41,178 bases of DNA from Halomonas sp. (GTDB taxonomy: Bacteria > Pseudomonadota > Gammaproteobacteria > Pseudomonadales > Halomonadaceae), in assembly GCA_020201095.1 (NCBI GenBank), contig JAIVHM010000156.1, forward strand, positions 1 to 41,178, given 5' to 3'. Position 1 is the stretch's first letter; every line of letters begins with the position of its first letter. A program made the position numbers and the translations under genes. This document shows, piece after piece, positions 8,980 through 18,997 of this stretch. The notes beneath the pieces are model-generated. The model did no database searches and was not told the DNA's origin. It worked only from the letters and a program-made list of their open reading frames with translations.

Positions 8980-9681
8980 CTAAACCGAGTCGTTTAACTT
9001 GGCACGCAGACGGCTGACCGCCTGGCTATGTAACTGGGAAACGCGTGATTCAGTGACGCCGAGCACGGCGCCGACTTCTTTTAAGTTGAGTTCTTCCTGG
9101 TAATACAGCGCCATAAGCAGTTTTTCACGCTCGGGCAGCGCCTCAATGGCCGCTACCAAGGTTTCCCGCTGCTGGCCATCGAGCAAATGATCGAACGGTG
9201 AGCTCATGGCTTCACGATTATGCGGTTCACTGCCATCGGCCACCAGCTCTTCAAAGGGTAGCAACTGCCCGCTATTGGTGTCGTGCAGTAACTGCTGATA
9301 GTCGCCCAGCGGCATCTCCATGGCGTCGGCGATTTCGGTTTCTTCAGGGGCGCGCCCTAGCGATTGCTCCAACCGCCTGACGGTTTCATCAACGGCTCGC
9401 GCCGAACGACGAACACTGCGAGGCAGCCAGTCACGGGTACGCAACTCATCCACCATCGCCCCACGTATGCGCTGACTGGCAAACGTCGCAAACGTGGCAC
9501 CCTGTGTGGCATCAAAACGACCCAGGGCTTCCAATAGCCCCATCATGCCTGCCTGGATTAAGTCATCCAGCTCTATGCTGGCCGGCAACCTGACCTGAAG
9601 CGTCAAGGCCTGACGTCTCACCAGTGGCATGTACTCCGTCATCAGCTCACTTTGTTGTATCCTGCCTTGTGCTGTGTACAT
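8980..9681 (-). CDS. fliA: FliA, flagellar sigma-28 factor
   Basis: RNA polymerase sigma factor for late flagellar and chemotaxis genes. At 233 aa it has the usual length. Region 2 (SIELDDLIQAGMMGLLEAL), region 3 and region 4 (LNLKEVGAVLGVTESRVSQLHSQA) are all present. The ATG is preceded by GAGG about 8 bp upstream. It is the last clear member of the flhB-flhA-flhF-flhE run before motCD. Near-consensus target promoters are visible elsewhere in the window, before flaG, fliS and cheR. Its anti-sigma factor FlgM is not in the window. Confidence 0.95.
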   Translation of the reverse strand: MYTAQGRIQQSELMTEYMPLVRRQALTLQVRLPASIELDDLIQAGMMGLLEALGRFDATQGATFATFASQRIRGAMVDELRTRDWLPRSVRRSARAVDETVRRLEQSLGRAPEETEIADAMEMPLGDYQQLLHDTNSGQLLPFEELVADGSEPHNREAMSSPFDHLLDGQQRETLVAAIEALPEREKLLMALYYQEELNLKEVGAVLGVTESRVSQLHSQAVSRLRAKLNDSV

Positions 9682-9711
9682 CCTATTGCCTCGCGGCTAA
9701 ACCACCTTTGC

Positions 9712-10119
9712 TTACTGGTAATTCACAATCATCTGCAACCCTTTAACGCTAACAGGCCGCTGCCCTGGGCTTAGCGAAAATTGAAAATGCAGGGGCGTTG
9801 TCGCGCCTATTCCTGATAGCGCACGGGTTTCCCCGCGCATGCCCTGTAGCGGCACACAACGCTCAGGGTGACATAGCCAGGCCTGTAGCGCTGCCCCAGG
9901 CGCATGCTGGTACTGCCACTGGACTCGCTCAATGACCGCCGCTGGCGTGGTCGCCCCCGCTGGAGGACGAACCGACTCACTGCGGCTGGCACGATCGCTC
10001 ATGGCCACCATAAGCCCCGGCGCGGATGTCACCCAACTGCTGGAAGCACCCTGTGCAAACACACTGGGTCCCAAGGCTAGTACCAAAAAGCTAATCGCAT
10101 AACGCCAATAGCTTAGCAT
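9712..10119 (-). CDS. flhE: FlhE, periplasmic flagellar accessory protein
   Basis: This 135-aa protein has a signal peptide (cut probably near residue 22, VFA) and the pattern I remember from enterobacterial FlhE: a W-x-Y segment, LC...RCVPLQG with two cysteines, SGIGATTPLHF and a terminal IVNYQ. FlhE is a periplasmic protein that in Salmonella limits proton leakage through the flagellar export gate. AAGGA lies 7 bp before the ATG. In enterobacteria flhE directly follows flhA; here flhF and an FlhG-like remnant lie between them. Confidence 0.8.
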   Translation of the reverse strand: MLSYWRYAISFLVLALGPSVFAQGASSSWVTSAPGLMVAMSDRASRSESVRPPAGATTPAAVIERVQWQYQHAPGAALQAWLCHPERCVPLQGMRGETRALSGIGATTPLHFQFSLSPGQRPVSVKGLQMIVNYQ

Positions 10120-10184
10120 GCTTCATTCCTTCTCATGAGCGGATTAACCCCGATTGTTAGACGCTTTACCGACGTTAACTGCCG

Positions 10185-10552
10185 TCAGCGAGCCAGTAAC
10201 AGCAGCTCGATACCCAGATAGTCCCTGGCCGCTTGCTGGAGGTTGGCTAACAGGCCTTGCCTCGGCAGGTGCGGCTCGTGCAGGGCCCTAGGGCAGCCCA
10301 CTGGCCAAGACGTGCGCTAACCTTGTGCACTTCTATCGGCCCATCGCCAGCTAGCCCGACGACCATTAAGGGAGTTTTCGGCTTAGGCGGAGTGACAGGC
10401 GGCGACATCGCCGCAGCACTGGGCACGACGGGGGAGCGGTGGGCCATCGGCCCGGGTGATTCTGTTGCTTCGAGAGGCGCTTCATCGCCGCGCTGCTGGC
10501 GCTGTAGGTCCGCCCACTTACGCAGCCCGGCGGCCTGGTCTTGTGCACTCAT
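10185..10552 (-). pseudogene. FlhG-like FlhF regulator, reduced and frame-broken
   Basis: The ATG overlaps the flhF stop (ATGA), so the gene is translationally coupled to flhF. The product begins with D-Q-A-A-G-L-R, the N-terminal motif by which FlhG activates the FlhF GTPase. It continues through a Pro-rich linker to LMVVGLAGDGP, with no MinD Walker A. Frame one stops at 10247 after an uncharacteristic Cys/Arg-rich tail. A second frame (from about 10283 to a TGA at 10185-10187) reads ALHEPHLPRQGLLANLQQAARDYLGIELLLLAR in two parts joined here only for reference: it begins ALHEPHLPRQ and ends IELLLLAR, and looks like genuine coding sequence. The frames meet at the palindrome GCCCTAGGGC. A deletion or frameshift within a short gene fits best. 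The family assignment rests on the motif and the position. Confidence 0.6.
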
Positions 10553-12720
10553 GCCAAGCCCTCACGGTTAACGCTACCCAGCTGGCGGATCGCATCACGG
10601 GCCATAAAGGCGTACACCAGCGCATCCAGCAGGGCCGTATCTCGGCGACGGCGACGGCTGCTTAACAGGTTCAGGACGTCGCCGTGCAATGCACTGGCGG
10701 CTTCGTCCTCGGCACAGTCAAGGTGTCCGGCGATCGCCGCCATACCGCTGGCCATCAACAGACGCACTTCGGGGCTTACTTCGCCACTATCGGCATCTTT
10801 TAGCTGCTGCCAGGCACGCCGTGTCAGCGCTGCCAGACCCTCACTTTGCAGCTGGGACACCAGCAGGCTCAATACCTCGTTGCCCAATCGCGCTGGTGTG
10901 AGCCAGTAACGCCGGGTAACCACTTTAGCGCTTTCCGGGTCGCGCACTTCGCCATACCACGCCAGCAGCGCCCGCCCCTCTTGGTCGGTGACTTCGGCAT
11001 ACGCCGTCCACAGCGCCATCGGCTGGCCGCGGAAGCGTACATTGACACGGTGGTTAAGCGTACTTTCGACAAACAGCTGGCGTAGTGCATAGCGCTCGCC
11101 ATGCAAGTTTACTCTGAGTGCCGGGGGGGCCAGGCTGACCCAAGTCAGGTATTGACGCTCTAACCAGGTCAGCGCCTCGCTATCGGGTAACGCCGGTAGC
11201 AGATGCACAGCGACGCCATCGCGCTCACTTAAGGTGGCCATGCGCGGCTGCCAGCCAGCAGGTTGGCGATGCTGCAACCAAGGCAAGGCCATCCAGGCGC
11301 CCTCTGCATCAAGCCCCATATCGGGCATGGCCCAATCGCAGCCACGCTCATTGCGGCGTGGCGACCAGGCCATGCCCAGCATCCGCTGGGTCGGTGGGTA
11401 ATCCGCCAATAGTTCGTCCAGACGCTGATCCTGCAGCACGCTTGGCAGGTTAGCGATGTCCCAGACGCCTTCGAGGCGCTCAAAGCCCTCCATCCGCTCG
11501 CGCAGGCGCGCAAACAGCGATGACAGGCGGCGCCCTTGACCCAGTACATCCCGCGACCAGCGCGGCATGCTAATCGCTGCTGCCGGTGGCGACATGCTGC
11601 CTGACCTGGCGGCATCGGTATTCAGCGCCTGGTCGACCAGCGCGGCAGGATCCGCCACCGCCATATCTTCGGGGACCTGCTGCCCATAGGAGCCAAACAG
11701 CACGCGCATGCCATGGCGCATGACAATATCCAGGATGGGCGCCAAGCGTCCCGCTTCATCCTGCTTGGTGATAATACAGTCATCAAGCTCAGCACCCGCC
11801 GCGCGGGCGGCCTGACGATAGCGCAGCACCACCTCTTCGAGGGTTTCCGGCTGACTGGCAGCATTCAGCAACAGCACCAACCTGACGTTGGAGCGACCGC
11901 CCTGCAAGTGAGCGATCTGCTCGATCACCCGCTGGTCGCGCTGGCTCATGCCCACGGTATCGATGATGACCCACTGCTTGCCCTGCAGGCGACTCAGCAG
12001 ATCATCGATGGGCTGTTCGGCATCCAGCGCGTACATCGGGATATCCAGCAGACGGGCGTAAATACGCAGCTGCTCATGAGCACCGATACGAAAGCTGTCC
12101 GTCGTCACCAGGGCGACCGGACGAGTGCCGTGACGCATCACAAAGCGGGCCGCCAGTTTGGCAGTCGTGGTTGTCTTGCCGACTCCGGTGGGGCCAACCA
12201 GCGCAACAATGCCCGTTTGATCGAAGAACTCGGTCTCATCCTGAAGGACAGTCAGGCGTGACATGAGTCGTTTGCGCAACCATGCCAATGCCTTTTCACT
12301 GTCCGCGCTTTGCTCTGCCAGATCGCCCGGCAGGTTCATCAGCACGTCATCGGCCAGCTCGCGGCTGAAACCAACGCCGCAAAGCAGTTGCCGCCAACGC
12401 TCGGCACCGTTTGCGGAAGATGAGGCGTCTGTCGTCGTGCGGTCGGTTTGCTGAGAGGCAAGCAGCGAACGCATATCCTGCATTTCGCGCAGTAAGCGCT
12501 CACTCATCGATTCTAATGGGTCTTTCGTCTTGGCAGGTGACTCGTTGGCAGGGGGAGGCGAAGGCTCGAAATGATCAACGGCTTCATCGGCCATGGCGAG
12601 AATTTCAACGCCGCCTTCGGTTCGCCGGTTGGCGACAATCAGCGCGTCGTCACCCAGCGCTTCTCGCACCTGGCGCATCACATCGCGGCTGTTGGCGCCC
12701 ACGAAACGTCTAACACTCAT
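10549..12720 (-). CDS. flhF: FlhF, SRP-type GTPase, with a long C-terminal extension
   Basis: Signal-recognition-particle-type GTPase that places flagella in polar flagellates. The N-terminal basic domain (MSVRRFVGANSRDVM) leads into the NG domain, with G1 GPTGVGKT at residues 176-183, G3-like DTVG at 254-257 (usually DTAG) and G4 TKQD at 318-321 (usually TKLD). The GTPase domain ends near residue 370. Known FlhF proteins are roughly 370-500 aa; this one is 723 aa. The extra region from about residue 385 is Trp/Leu/Arg-rich and I do not recognise it. AGAGG lies before the ATG, 39 bp after flhA. The C-terminal extension runs in one open frame, so it is not a read-through artefact. Confidence 0.92.
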   Translation of the reverse strand: MSVRRFVGANSRDVMRQVREALGDDALIVANRRTEGGVEILAMADEAVDHFEPSPPPANESPAKTKDPLESMSERLLREMQDMRSLLASQQTDRTTTDASSSANGAERWRQLLCGVGFSRELADDVLMNLPGDLAEQSADSEKALAWLRKRLMSRLTVLQDETEFFDQTGIVALVGPTGVGKTTTTAKLAARFVMRHGTRPVALVTTDSFRIGAHEQLRIYARLLDIPMYALDAEQPIDDLLSRLQGKQWVIIDTVGMSQRDQRVIEQIAHLQGGRSNVRLVLLLNAASQPETLEEVVLRYRQAARAAGAELDDCIITKQDEAGRLAPILDIVMRHGMRVLFGSYGQQVPEDMAVADPAALVDQALNTDAARSGSMSPPAAAISMPRWSRDVLGQGRRLSSLFARLRERMEGFERLEGVWDIANLPSVLQDQRLDELLADYPPTQRMLGMAWSPRRNERGCDWAMPDMGLDAEGAWMALPWLQHRQPAGWQPRMATLSERDGVAVHLLPALPDSEALTWLERQYLTWVSLAPPALRVNLHGERYALRQLFVESTLNHRVNVRFRGQPMALWTAYAEVTDQEGRALLAWYGEVRDPESAKVVTRRYWLTPARLGNEVLSLLVSQLQSEGLAALTRRAWQQLKDADSGEVSPEVRLLMASGMAAIAGHLDCAEDEAASALHGDVLNLLSSRRRRRDTALLDALVYAFMARDAIRQLGSVNREGLA

Positions 12721-12759
12721 GTATTACCTCTGGCCGTGAGTCAAATAGCAGCGCTGGCA

Positions 12760-14841
12760 TCAGCGACCCCCTACCACAGTGGTTACCCGCAGCGTACGGT
12801 CATCGGGTATCTCAGCCTGGGACAGGATCGCCATGTGGCGCAAGCGACGGCGCAAAAACCGCGACAATACCGCGCGCAGGGAATGCTGAACCACCAGTAC
12901 CGGCGGCTCACCGCTGCTTTCGTGGCGCTCGAGTGCCTGCTGGGCCTGCGTCATCAGCGTTTCGGCAAGCCCTGGTTCCATCGCCCCGTTGCCATTCATG
13001 GCCTGCACCAATACCTGCTCCAGCTGAGCATCCAGGCCCATCACGTTCAAGGTGTCCTGACCGGCAAACCACTGTTGGGTAATCGCACGGCCCAGCGCAA
13101 CACGCACCAGGGCAGTCAGCTCGTTGGCGTCCTGCTGCTGGCCTGCGAATTCTGCCAGGGTGTCGAGAATGGAGCGCATATCGCGTATCGACACGTCTTC
13201 ATCCAGCAAGTTTTGCAGAATACGCTGCAGCACCGTGAGCGAAATGGCCTTGGGTACAACTTCTTCTACCAGCGACTTCTGGTCGCTGCCCAGCTTATCG
13301 AGTAGTTTCTGGACTTCCTGCCGGCCGAGCATTTCTGGCGAATGACGATGCAGCAGGTGATTGAGGTGCGTGGCGATCACCGTACTGGCGTCGACGACCG
13401 TATAGCCGTAGACCTGGGCGTGCTCACGCTGGCTGGCTTCAATCCACACTGCTGGCAAGCCAAAGGCAGGGTCTTCGGTTTGCGTTCCTTGAAGCTCTCC
13501 CGACACCTGCCCTGGATTAATCGCCAGCCACTTGCCCGGGTATGCTTCGGCACGGCCAATTTCGGCGCCTTTCATCGACAGCACATAGGCATTGGGCGAC
13601 AACTCCAGGTTGTCGCGTATATGTACGACCGGGGGCAAGAAGCCAACTTCCTGAGCAAACTTTTTACGCACGCTTTTCACCCGCGCCAACAGTTCGCCTT
13701 TTTGTCGTGAATCAACCAGCGGAATCAGGCGATGCCCCACTTCCAGGCCGAGTGTGTCGACCAGCTGGACATCTTCCCAACTGGCCTCGGGCGCTTCCTG
13801 GGTCGGCGGCGGCGCGGCAGAAATTTCCCCCTTGACCAACGCCTGCTCCTGGCGGCGCATAATGAACCAGGCAAGCCCAGCGAGCAGCGCGGTAAACAGC
13901 AGGAACACCATGTTGGGCATACCGGGCACGATGCCTAGCAGACCCATGACCATCGCCGCCAGGATCATCACCTGCGGGTTGACGAACAGCTGGCTGATCA
14001 TCTGCTGGCCAACGTCCTGGTCGGTATTGACCCGCGACACCGTCACACCAGCGGCCGTCGAAATAACCAGAGCGGGGATTTGCGCTACCAGGCCATCGCC
14101 AATGGCCAGCAGCATATAACTACGACCGGCATCGCCGAAGCTCATATCGTGTTGCAGCATGCCAATCATCAGGCCGCCAATGATGTTGACGACCATGATC
14201 ACAAGGCCCGCCACGGCGTCGCCGCGGACAAACTTGCTGGCACCATCCATTGACCCGTAAAAGTCGGCTTCCTGAGCGATTTCCGCGCGCCGGTTCTTGG
14301 CGTCTTCTTCGCCGATCAGTCCCGCATTAAGGTCGGCGTCGATCGCCATCTGCTTGCCAGGCATGGCGTCCAGGGTAAAGCGAGCGCCCACTTCGGCGAT
14401 ACGCCCTGCCCCTTTGGTGATAACCATGAAGTTGATGATGACAAGGATCAGGAAGACCACCAGACCCACGGCGAAATTACCGCCAACCAGAAATGCCCCG
14501 AAGGCCTCGATCACCTTACCGGCAGAGGCGCCGCCCTGGTGGCCTTCCATCAGCACCACGCGGGTTGACGCCACGTTCAGCGAAAGCCGCAGCAGCGTAG
14601 TGAACAGCAGCACAGCAGGAAAGGCAGCAAAATCCAGCGGCTTTTGGGCGAACATGCTGACCATCAGCACCATGATGGCCAGGGCAATATTGAAGGTGAA
14701 CAGCAAATCCAGTGCAAACGGCGGCATGGGCACGATCATCATGCCCAGAATCATCAGGATCAGCAGTGGCCCGGCGAGCAATTGGACTTTTACGTCGCTC
14801 ACCCAGTCACGCCGACTCATTAGTTGGCTAAAGCCTTTCAT
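12760..14841 (-). CDS. flhA: FlhA, flagellar export gate protein
   Basis: Large inner-membrane protein of the flagellar type III export gate. At 693 aa it has the usual length (E. coli about 692). The N-terminal half carries about eight transmembrane helices and the conserved FHIPEP-type region (FLILVIINFMVITKGAGRIAEV, seen in two parts either side of the FMVITKG core; then ARFTLDAMPGKQMAIDADLNAG likewise). The C-terminal half is the cytoplasmic ring that docks FliH/FliI and chaperones. It overlaps the end of flhB by 4 bp (ATGA) and no deletion is visible. Confidence 0.97.
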   Translation of the reverse strand: MKGFSQLMSRRDWVSDVKVQLLAGPLLILMILGMMIVPMPPFALDLLFTFNIALAIMVLMVSMFAQKPLDFAAFPAVLLFTTLLRLSLNVASTRVVLMEGHQGGASAGKVIEAFGAFLVGGNFAVGLVVFLILVIINFMVITKGAGRIAEVGARFTLDAMPGKQMAIDADLNAGLIGEEDAKNRRAEIAQEADFYGSMDGASKFVRGDAVAGLVIMVVNIIGGLMIGMLQHDMSFGDAGRSYMLLAIGDGLVAQIPALVISTAAGVTVSRVNTDQDVGQQMISQLFVNPQVMILAAMVMGLLGIVPGMPNMVFLLFTALLAGLAWFIMRRQEQALVKGEISAAPPPTQEAPEASWEDVQLVDTLGLEVGHRLIPLVDSRQKGELLARVKSVRKKFAQEVGFLPPVVHIRDNLELSPNAYVLSMKGAEIGRAEAYPGKWLAINPGQVSGELQGTQTEDPAFGLPAVWIEASQREHAQVYGYTVVDASTVIATHLNHLLHRHSPEMLGRQEVQKLLDKLGSDQKSLVEEVVPKAISLTVLQRILQNLLDEDVSIRDMRSILDTLAEFAGQQQDANELTALVRVALGRAITQQWFAGQDTLNVMGLDAQLEQVLVQAMNGNGAMEPGLAETLMTQAQQALERHESSGEPPVLVVQHSLRAVLSRFLRRRLRHMAILSQAEIPDDRTLRVTTVVGGR

Positions 14842-16004
14842 GTTGGGGCCTCATCGCCACCGGCACCGCGCCCGGGGGTTTCCATTTCCGGGGGAACCGG
14901 CAGATTATCGGGGGTAGGCGGCACTTCGCCTCCTTGTTGCGCTATATTTTTCAAGCGATATGCCCAGGCCATGACTTCGGCCACGGCCGTATATAGATTT
15001 GCGGGTATTTCGGCGTCCAGATCGACGTGATGATACAGGGCACGCGCCAGTGGTGCCGCCTCTAATCGTGGCACTTTTGCCTCATTGGCGATTTCCCGGA
15101 TGCGCTCAGCCACCGCATCGGTACCTTTAGCCACCAAGCGTGGCGCACCCATCTGGCCTTCTTGATACGACAGCGCCACCGCATAGTGAGTCGGGTTGGT
15201 AATAATGACGTCTGCCTCAGGCACTTTGCTCATCATACGGCCCCGCGCCATGGCCTGCTGCTGCTGGCGAATACGCGCCTTGACCTGCGGGTCGCCTTCG
15301 GATTCCTTGTGTTCGCGTTTGACTTCTTCCTGGCTCATGCGCAGCTTCTTGGCATTGCTCCAAAGCTGAAAGGGTACATCAATCAAAATCACCACAATCA
15401 ACGCCAGAACCATCAGTCCTGCCGCCTGGGCGGCCATCGTCAAGGCACTGGCCAACGCCTGCTGAATGGGCTGATTCATCAGCGACATGAACTTGCCCAC
15501 ATTCAGGTATAAAAACACCCCTCCCACACCGCCGACCAGCACTGATTTGGCAATCGCCTTGGCCAGTTCGATCAGCGCCTGGGTTGAGAAGAGGCGCTTT
15601 ATACCCGCTATCGGATTCAGCTTGGACAGTTTGGGCTGCATCGACTTGCCTGAAATCAAAAATCCGCCCAGCAGCGCAGGCGCTACCAGCGCGATCACCG
15701 CCAGCAGTAAAAACAGCGGCATCATTGCAAACAATGTACGCCTGCCGAGGTCTATTGCATGGGTCACCATCGGCATACTTTCCATGGCATGGCGGCGCTC
15801 AAATAGAAACGCCTGCTCCATTACCATGCCAAGCTGATTGTAGAGCATCTGCCCCATGGTCCAGAGGCCAATCACGCCGCCCAACAGTACAAGGAAGGTG
15901 GTCAACTCCCGCGAACGGGGTACCTGCCCTTCTTCACGCGCCTTGTCCAGTCGTCGGGGCGTGGCCTCTTCGGTCTTTTCCTGGTCGCTGTCGTCTTCTG
16001 CCAT
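14838..16004 (-). CDS. flhB: FlhB, export gate and substrate-specificity switch
   Basis: Membrane protein of the flagellar export gate that switches substrate class from rod/hook to filament. It is 388 aa. The N-terminal basic helix (EKTEEATPRRLDKAREEG) is typical. Four transmembrane segments follow, then the cytoplasmic domain with the self-cleaving N-P-T-H site (VIITNPTHYAVAL) and DLDAEIPANLY. The Pro-rich C-terminal tail ends at the overlap with flhA. A second, truncated copy of its cytoplasmic domain (fhlB) lies at 27859-28149. The terminator at 16043-16067 separates this gene from cheZ, so flhB probably starts its own transcript. Confidence 0.97.
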   Translation of the reverse strand: MAEDDSDQEKTEEATPRRLDKAREEGQVPRSRELTTFLVLLGGVIGLWTMGQMLYNQLGMVMEQAFLFERRHAMESMPMVTHAIDLGRRTLFAMMPLFLLLAVIALVAPALLGGFLISGKSMQPKLSKLNPIAGIKRLFSTQALIELAKAIAKSVLVGGVGGVFLYLNVGKFMSLMNQPIQQALASALTMAAQAAGLMVLALIVVILIDVPFQLWSNAKKLRMSQEEVKREHKESEGDPQVKARIRQQQQAMARGRMMSKVPEADVIITNPTHYAVALSYQEGQMGAPRLVAKGTDAVAERIREIANEAKVPRLEAAPLARALYHHVDLDAEIPANLYTAVAEVMAWAYRLKNIAQQGGEVPPTPDNLPVPPEMETPGRGAGGDEAPT

Positions 16005-16042
16005 GCGGTCATCCGGCCAGGTAAGTTATGGTGGCTCAACAC

Positions 16043-16067
16043 GAAAAGCCGCCCCTAAGGACGGCTG
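16043..16067 (-). terminator. Probable terminator after cheZ
   Basis: On the minus strand AGCCGTCC-TTAG-GGGCGGCT forms an 8-bp stem (one G-U pair) followed by TTTT. It lies between cheZ and flhB, and would end the che transcript. The T-run is short. Confidence 0.5.
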
Positions 16068-16099
16068 AGCGAAACGTCGTGTAACGGTTCTGCCGTGCG

Positions 16100-16795
16100 T
16101 TAGAAGCCCAATTCGTCCAACAGATCGTCAACCTGATCTTGCCCGGTCACGGTATCAGGTGCATTGTCCTTCACTTGAGGCCCATTCAAAAGCTCTTCGT
16201 TACGCCGTGCATTCTCGTTATTCCACTGATCTTCGGCCTTGCGTTGCATCGATTCTCGTGCCTGGGCCTCAGGAACGTTGTCGATGAGCACCTGAACCAG
16301 CTGGTGTTCGATTTCGCGAATAACGTCCATCATCTTCTTGATGACCTGACCGGTGAGGTCCTGGAAATCCTGTGCCATCATGATTTCCATCAATTCTTTA
16401 TTGGTCGCCGCCGTCATATCCGGCACGCTACCCAGGTAGCCACGCGTCTCTTTGACCAACGCTTTGGCGTCGTCCAACTCCTTGGGGGCTTCAAACCATT
16501 CTGCCCAGCGCTTATCCAGCGCCTGGGCCTGATCGCTAAGCTGATCCTGAAGCGGTTGCGCCCGGTCGATAGCATTCAGCGAGCGATCTGCTGCCTGCTC
16601 GGTCATGGTGGCCACGTAGTGCAAACGGTCACGCGCGTCTGGTATGGCTTCTGCCGCTCGCTCGATTTCCTTATCCAAACCCAGCTCGCGCATGTTTTCC
16701 CTCAACATGCGGGTCAGTTTGCCAACACGATGAATAAGGTCTTCGGCGGCCTCTTCAGACAGCTGGGTAGAACCGGACTGCTCATTCTGGCTCAT
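16100..16795 (-). CDS. cheZ: CheZ, CheY-P phosphatase
   Basis: Dephosphorylates CheY-P to end the signal. At 231 aa it has the typical long helical hairpin. The catalytic segment [15 protein letters not shown] carries the conserved D-x3-Q pair. The C-terminal CheY-binding peptide ([12 protein letters not shown]) is intact. GAGGAG lies before the ATG. It follows cheY by 42 bp and is probably the last gene of the cheR-cheB-mcp-cheY-cheZ run. Confidence 0.96.
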   Translation of the reverse strand: MSQNEQSGSTQLSEEAAEDLIHRVGKLTRMLRENMRELGLDKEIERAAEAIPDARDRLHYVATMTEQAADRSLNAIDRAQPLQDQLSDQAQALDKRWAEWFEAPKELDDAKALVKETRGYLGSVPDMTAATNKELMEIMMAQDFQDLTGQVIKKMMDVIREIEHQLVQVLIDNVPEAQARESMQRKAEDQWNNENARRNEELLNGPQVKDNAPDTVTGQDQVDDLLDELGF

Positions 16796-16837
16796 GGTGC
16801 TCTCTCCTCATAATCCCGGCCCGAAGGCCTCGCCGCG

Positions 16838-17227
16838 TTACTTACCCAATTTGTCAAAGATCTTATTGAGCTTTTCTTCCAGCGTCGCGGCCGTAAATGG
16901 CTTCACAACGTAGCCATTGGCGCCCGCCTGAGCCGCCGCGATGATGTTCTCTTTCTTGGCTTCCGCGGTCACCATTAAAACCGGTAGGTCTTTGAGGGCG
17001 TCATCCTGACGGATTTCCTTGAGCATCTCCAGACCATCCAGGTTGGGCATATTCCAATCAGACACCACAAACTCAAAGCCGCCAGCACGCAGCTTGTTCA
17101 AGGCATCCTGCCCATCTTCGGCTTCGTCAACGTTGGTGAAGCCAAGCTCTTTCAACAGGCTGCGTACAATACGGCGCATCGTGGGGAAGTCGTCCACCAC
17201 CAAAAAGCTCATGTTCTTATCTGCCAT
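16838..17227 (-). CDS. cheY: CheY, chemotaxis response regulator
   Basis: Single receiver domain of 129 aa. Phosphorylated by CheA, it binds FliM and reverses flagellar rotation. The acidic pocket D12-D13, the phospho-acceptor D57 ([12 protein letters not shown]), the conserved Thr (MVTAEA) and Lys (VVKPF) are all present. AGAGGA lies before the ATG. It lies between an MCP and cheZ as in E. coli-type clusters. Confidence 0.97.
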   Translation of the reverse strand: MADKNMSFLVVDDFPTMRRIVRSLLKELGFTNVDEAEDGQDALNKLRAGGFEFVVSDWNMPNLDGLEMLKEIRQDDALKDLPVLMVTAEAKKENIIAAAQAGANGYVVKPFTAATLEEKLNKIFDKLGK

Positions 17228-17255
17228 GGGGCATCCTCTTATCAGTTGGGTCTAG

Positions 17256-18959
17256 TTAAAATTCTTCCCAGTCGTCGTGTCCACTGGTTGATGACACTGG
17301 ACGGCTGGGCTGTGTAGATGGTGTTTTGGTGGCTGGCGCAGCCACTGCTTTAGGCGCTGAGCTCGAACTTACCTGTTGGGATTGCTGATGAGTCACCTGC
17401 ATGCCGACCAGTTTAAAGACAGCCACCGCTTCTTCAAGGCGGTTGGCTTGCTCTTCCAATGACGACGCCGCGACGGTGGCCTGCTGAACCAACGAGGCAT
17501 TCTGCTGGGTCACCTGGTCCATCTGGCCGACCGCTTGACTGACTTGCTCAATGCCGTCGCTCTGCTCCTGAGACGCCGCTGAGATTTCGTCCATGATATC
17601 GGTGACACGGCGCACGGACGTCACGACATCAGACATCGTGGCGCCTGCCTGCTCAACGAGCGTGGAACCCTGATGAATCTGGCTCACCGAATCGTCAATC
17701 AGGGTTTTAATCTCTTTGGCGGCATCGGCACTTCGGCTGGCGAGATTGCGCACTTCCCCGGCCACGACGGCAAAACCTCGGCCTTGCTCACCGGCACGGG
17801 CCGCTTCAACCGACGCATTGAGCGCTAGGATGTTGGTCTGAAAGGCGATTGAGTCGATCACGCTGGTAATGTCCGAGACTTTTTGCGAACTGCTGGAAAT
17901 GCCGTGCATCGTAGACACCACCTGCTGCACCACGTCGCCGCCACGCTCAGCTGTGGATGATGCGTCTGCTGCCAGCGTGCTTGCCTGGCGTGCATTGTCA
18001 GCATTCTGCTTCACCGTCGCCGTCATCTCTTCCATGCTGGAGGCCGTCTCTTGAATAGAGGCCGCCTGCTGTTCGGTACGCGATGACAGGTCGGCATTCC
18101 CGCTGGCAATTTCGCGGGTGCCATGATGAATCTCACGGCTGCCCTCACGCACCCGCGCCACGATATCATTGAGGCTGTTCTGCATACGCTGCATGGCGGT
18201 ATAAAGCTTGCCAATCTCATTTTTACCGCCGCTCGGGATCTTCCGAGTCAAATCCGCATCAGCGATACTATCCAGCATGTGCACGGCTTCTCTAAGCGGC
18301 CGAATGACCACGCTGCGCAGTCCAATATAGATCACCAGCACCAGCACCAGCGTCAAGGCCAGAATCGCCCATTCAATAAAGCTGTAAAACTGATTAATCT
18401 CGTCGAGTTCCTGCTGCAGGGCATCACCTCGATCTGAGGCGTAGCGCATAAATTCGGTCAGCGCAGCTTCTTGATCCGCAGCAATCGGGGCCATCTCGCT
18501 GCGAAGCTGGTTAAATTCTGTGGTGTTCATTTGATCAAGCGCTTCCGCCTGCTGGCGGGATAAATCAATAACCGCTGCAAACAGCGTATCGATTTCGTCC
18601 CCCAGCGCTGCATCCGCCTCGGTGCGCGGCACGGCAGAAAAGCTGTTAAAACGCTCCTCGGCACGATCAAGCTGATCGACCGCGGCTTCAAGTCGCTCAG
18701 TCGCCTGCCGATTCCGGCCTAACATGAATTCGTTAGAAGCGACTTCCAGATCAACGACGGCCCCGCTCCAAAGTGCATCGGCACGGTTAAGTTCGTTAAG
18801 CTGCTCCACATTTATCTGCTCAAGCGTACCTAACGTATTGATCGTTGCTCGCTCGGCAAGCACGCTCATCACCACATTGGATACCATCGCCAATACGAAA
18901 AAGAGCAGTGCCATGATCACCGCGACGTTGACACTCATATTGCGTAAAAATCGGTTCAT
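17256..18959 (-). CDS. Methyl-accepting chemotaxis protein with four-helix-type sensor
   Basis: Inner-membrane chemoreceptor of 567 aa. Transmembrane 1 is at about residues 11-33 and transmembrane 2 at about 195-215. The periplasmic part between them (about 160 residues, helical, no cysteine) resembles the four-helix-bundle class. A HAMP domain follows, then the methylation helices and the signalling tip ([20 protein letters not shown] in the hairpin region, split as [12 protein letters not shown] and [20 protein letters not shown]). A Ser/Thr/Pro linker ends in the pentapeptide D-W-E-E-F, a tether for CheR/CheB. The ligand is unknown. AGGGG lies before the ATG. Confidence 0.93.
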   Translation of the reverse strand: MNRFLRNMSVNVAVIMALLFFVLAMVSNVVMSVLAERATINTLGTLEQINVEQLNELNRADALWSGAVVDLEVASNEFMLGRNRQATERLEAAVDQLDRAEERFNSFSAVPRTEADAALGDEIDTLFAAVIDLSRQQAEALDQMNTTEFNQLRSEMAPIAADQEAALTEFMRYASDRGDALQQELDEINQFYSFIEWAILALTLVLVLVIYIGLRSVVIRPLREAVHMLDSIADADLTRKIPSGGKNEIGKLYTAMQRMQNSLNDIVARVREGSREIHHGTREIASGNADLSSRTEQQAASIQETASSMEEMTATVKQNADNARQASTLAADASSTAERGGDVVQQVVSTMHGISSSSQKVSDITSVIDSIAFQTNILALNASVEAARAGEQGRGFAVVAGEVRNLASRSADAAKEIKTLIDDSVSQIHQGSTLVEQAGATMSDVVTSVRRVTDIMDEISAASQEQSDGIEQVSQAVGQMDQVTQQNASLVQQATVAASSLEEQANRLEEAVAVFKLVGMQVTHQQSQQVSSSSAPKAVAAPATKTPSTQPSRPVSSTSGHDDWEEF

Positions 18960-18997
18960 TTAGTTCCCCTGCAGCAAACGCTGACCCATTCTTGTCG

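Noticed and set aside
12571-13305. 244-codon open frame on the plus strand over the flhF/flhA junction
   Set aside because: It is antisense to the recognised flhF and flhA, with no initiation signal.
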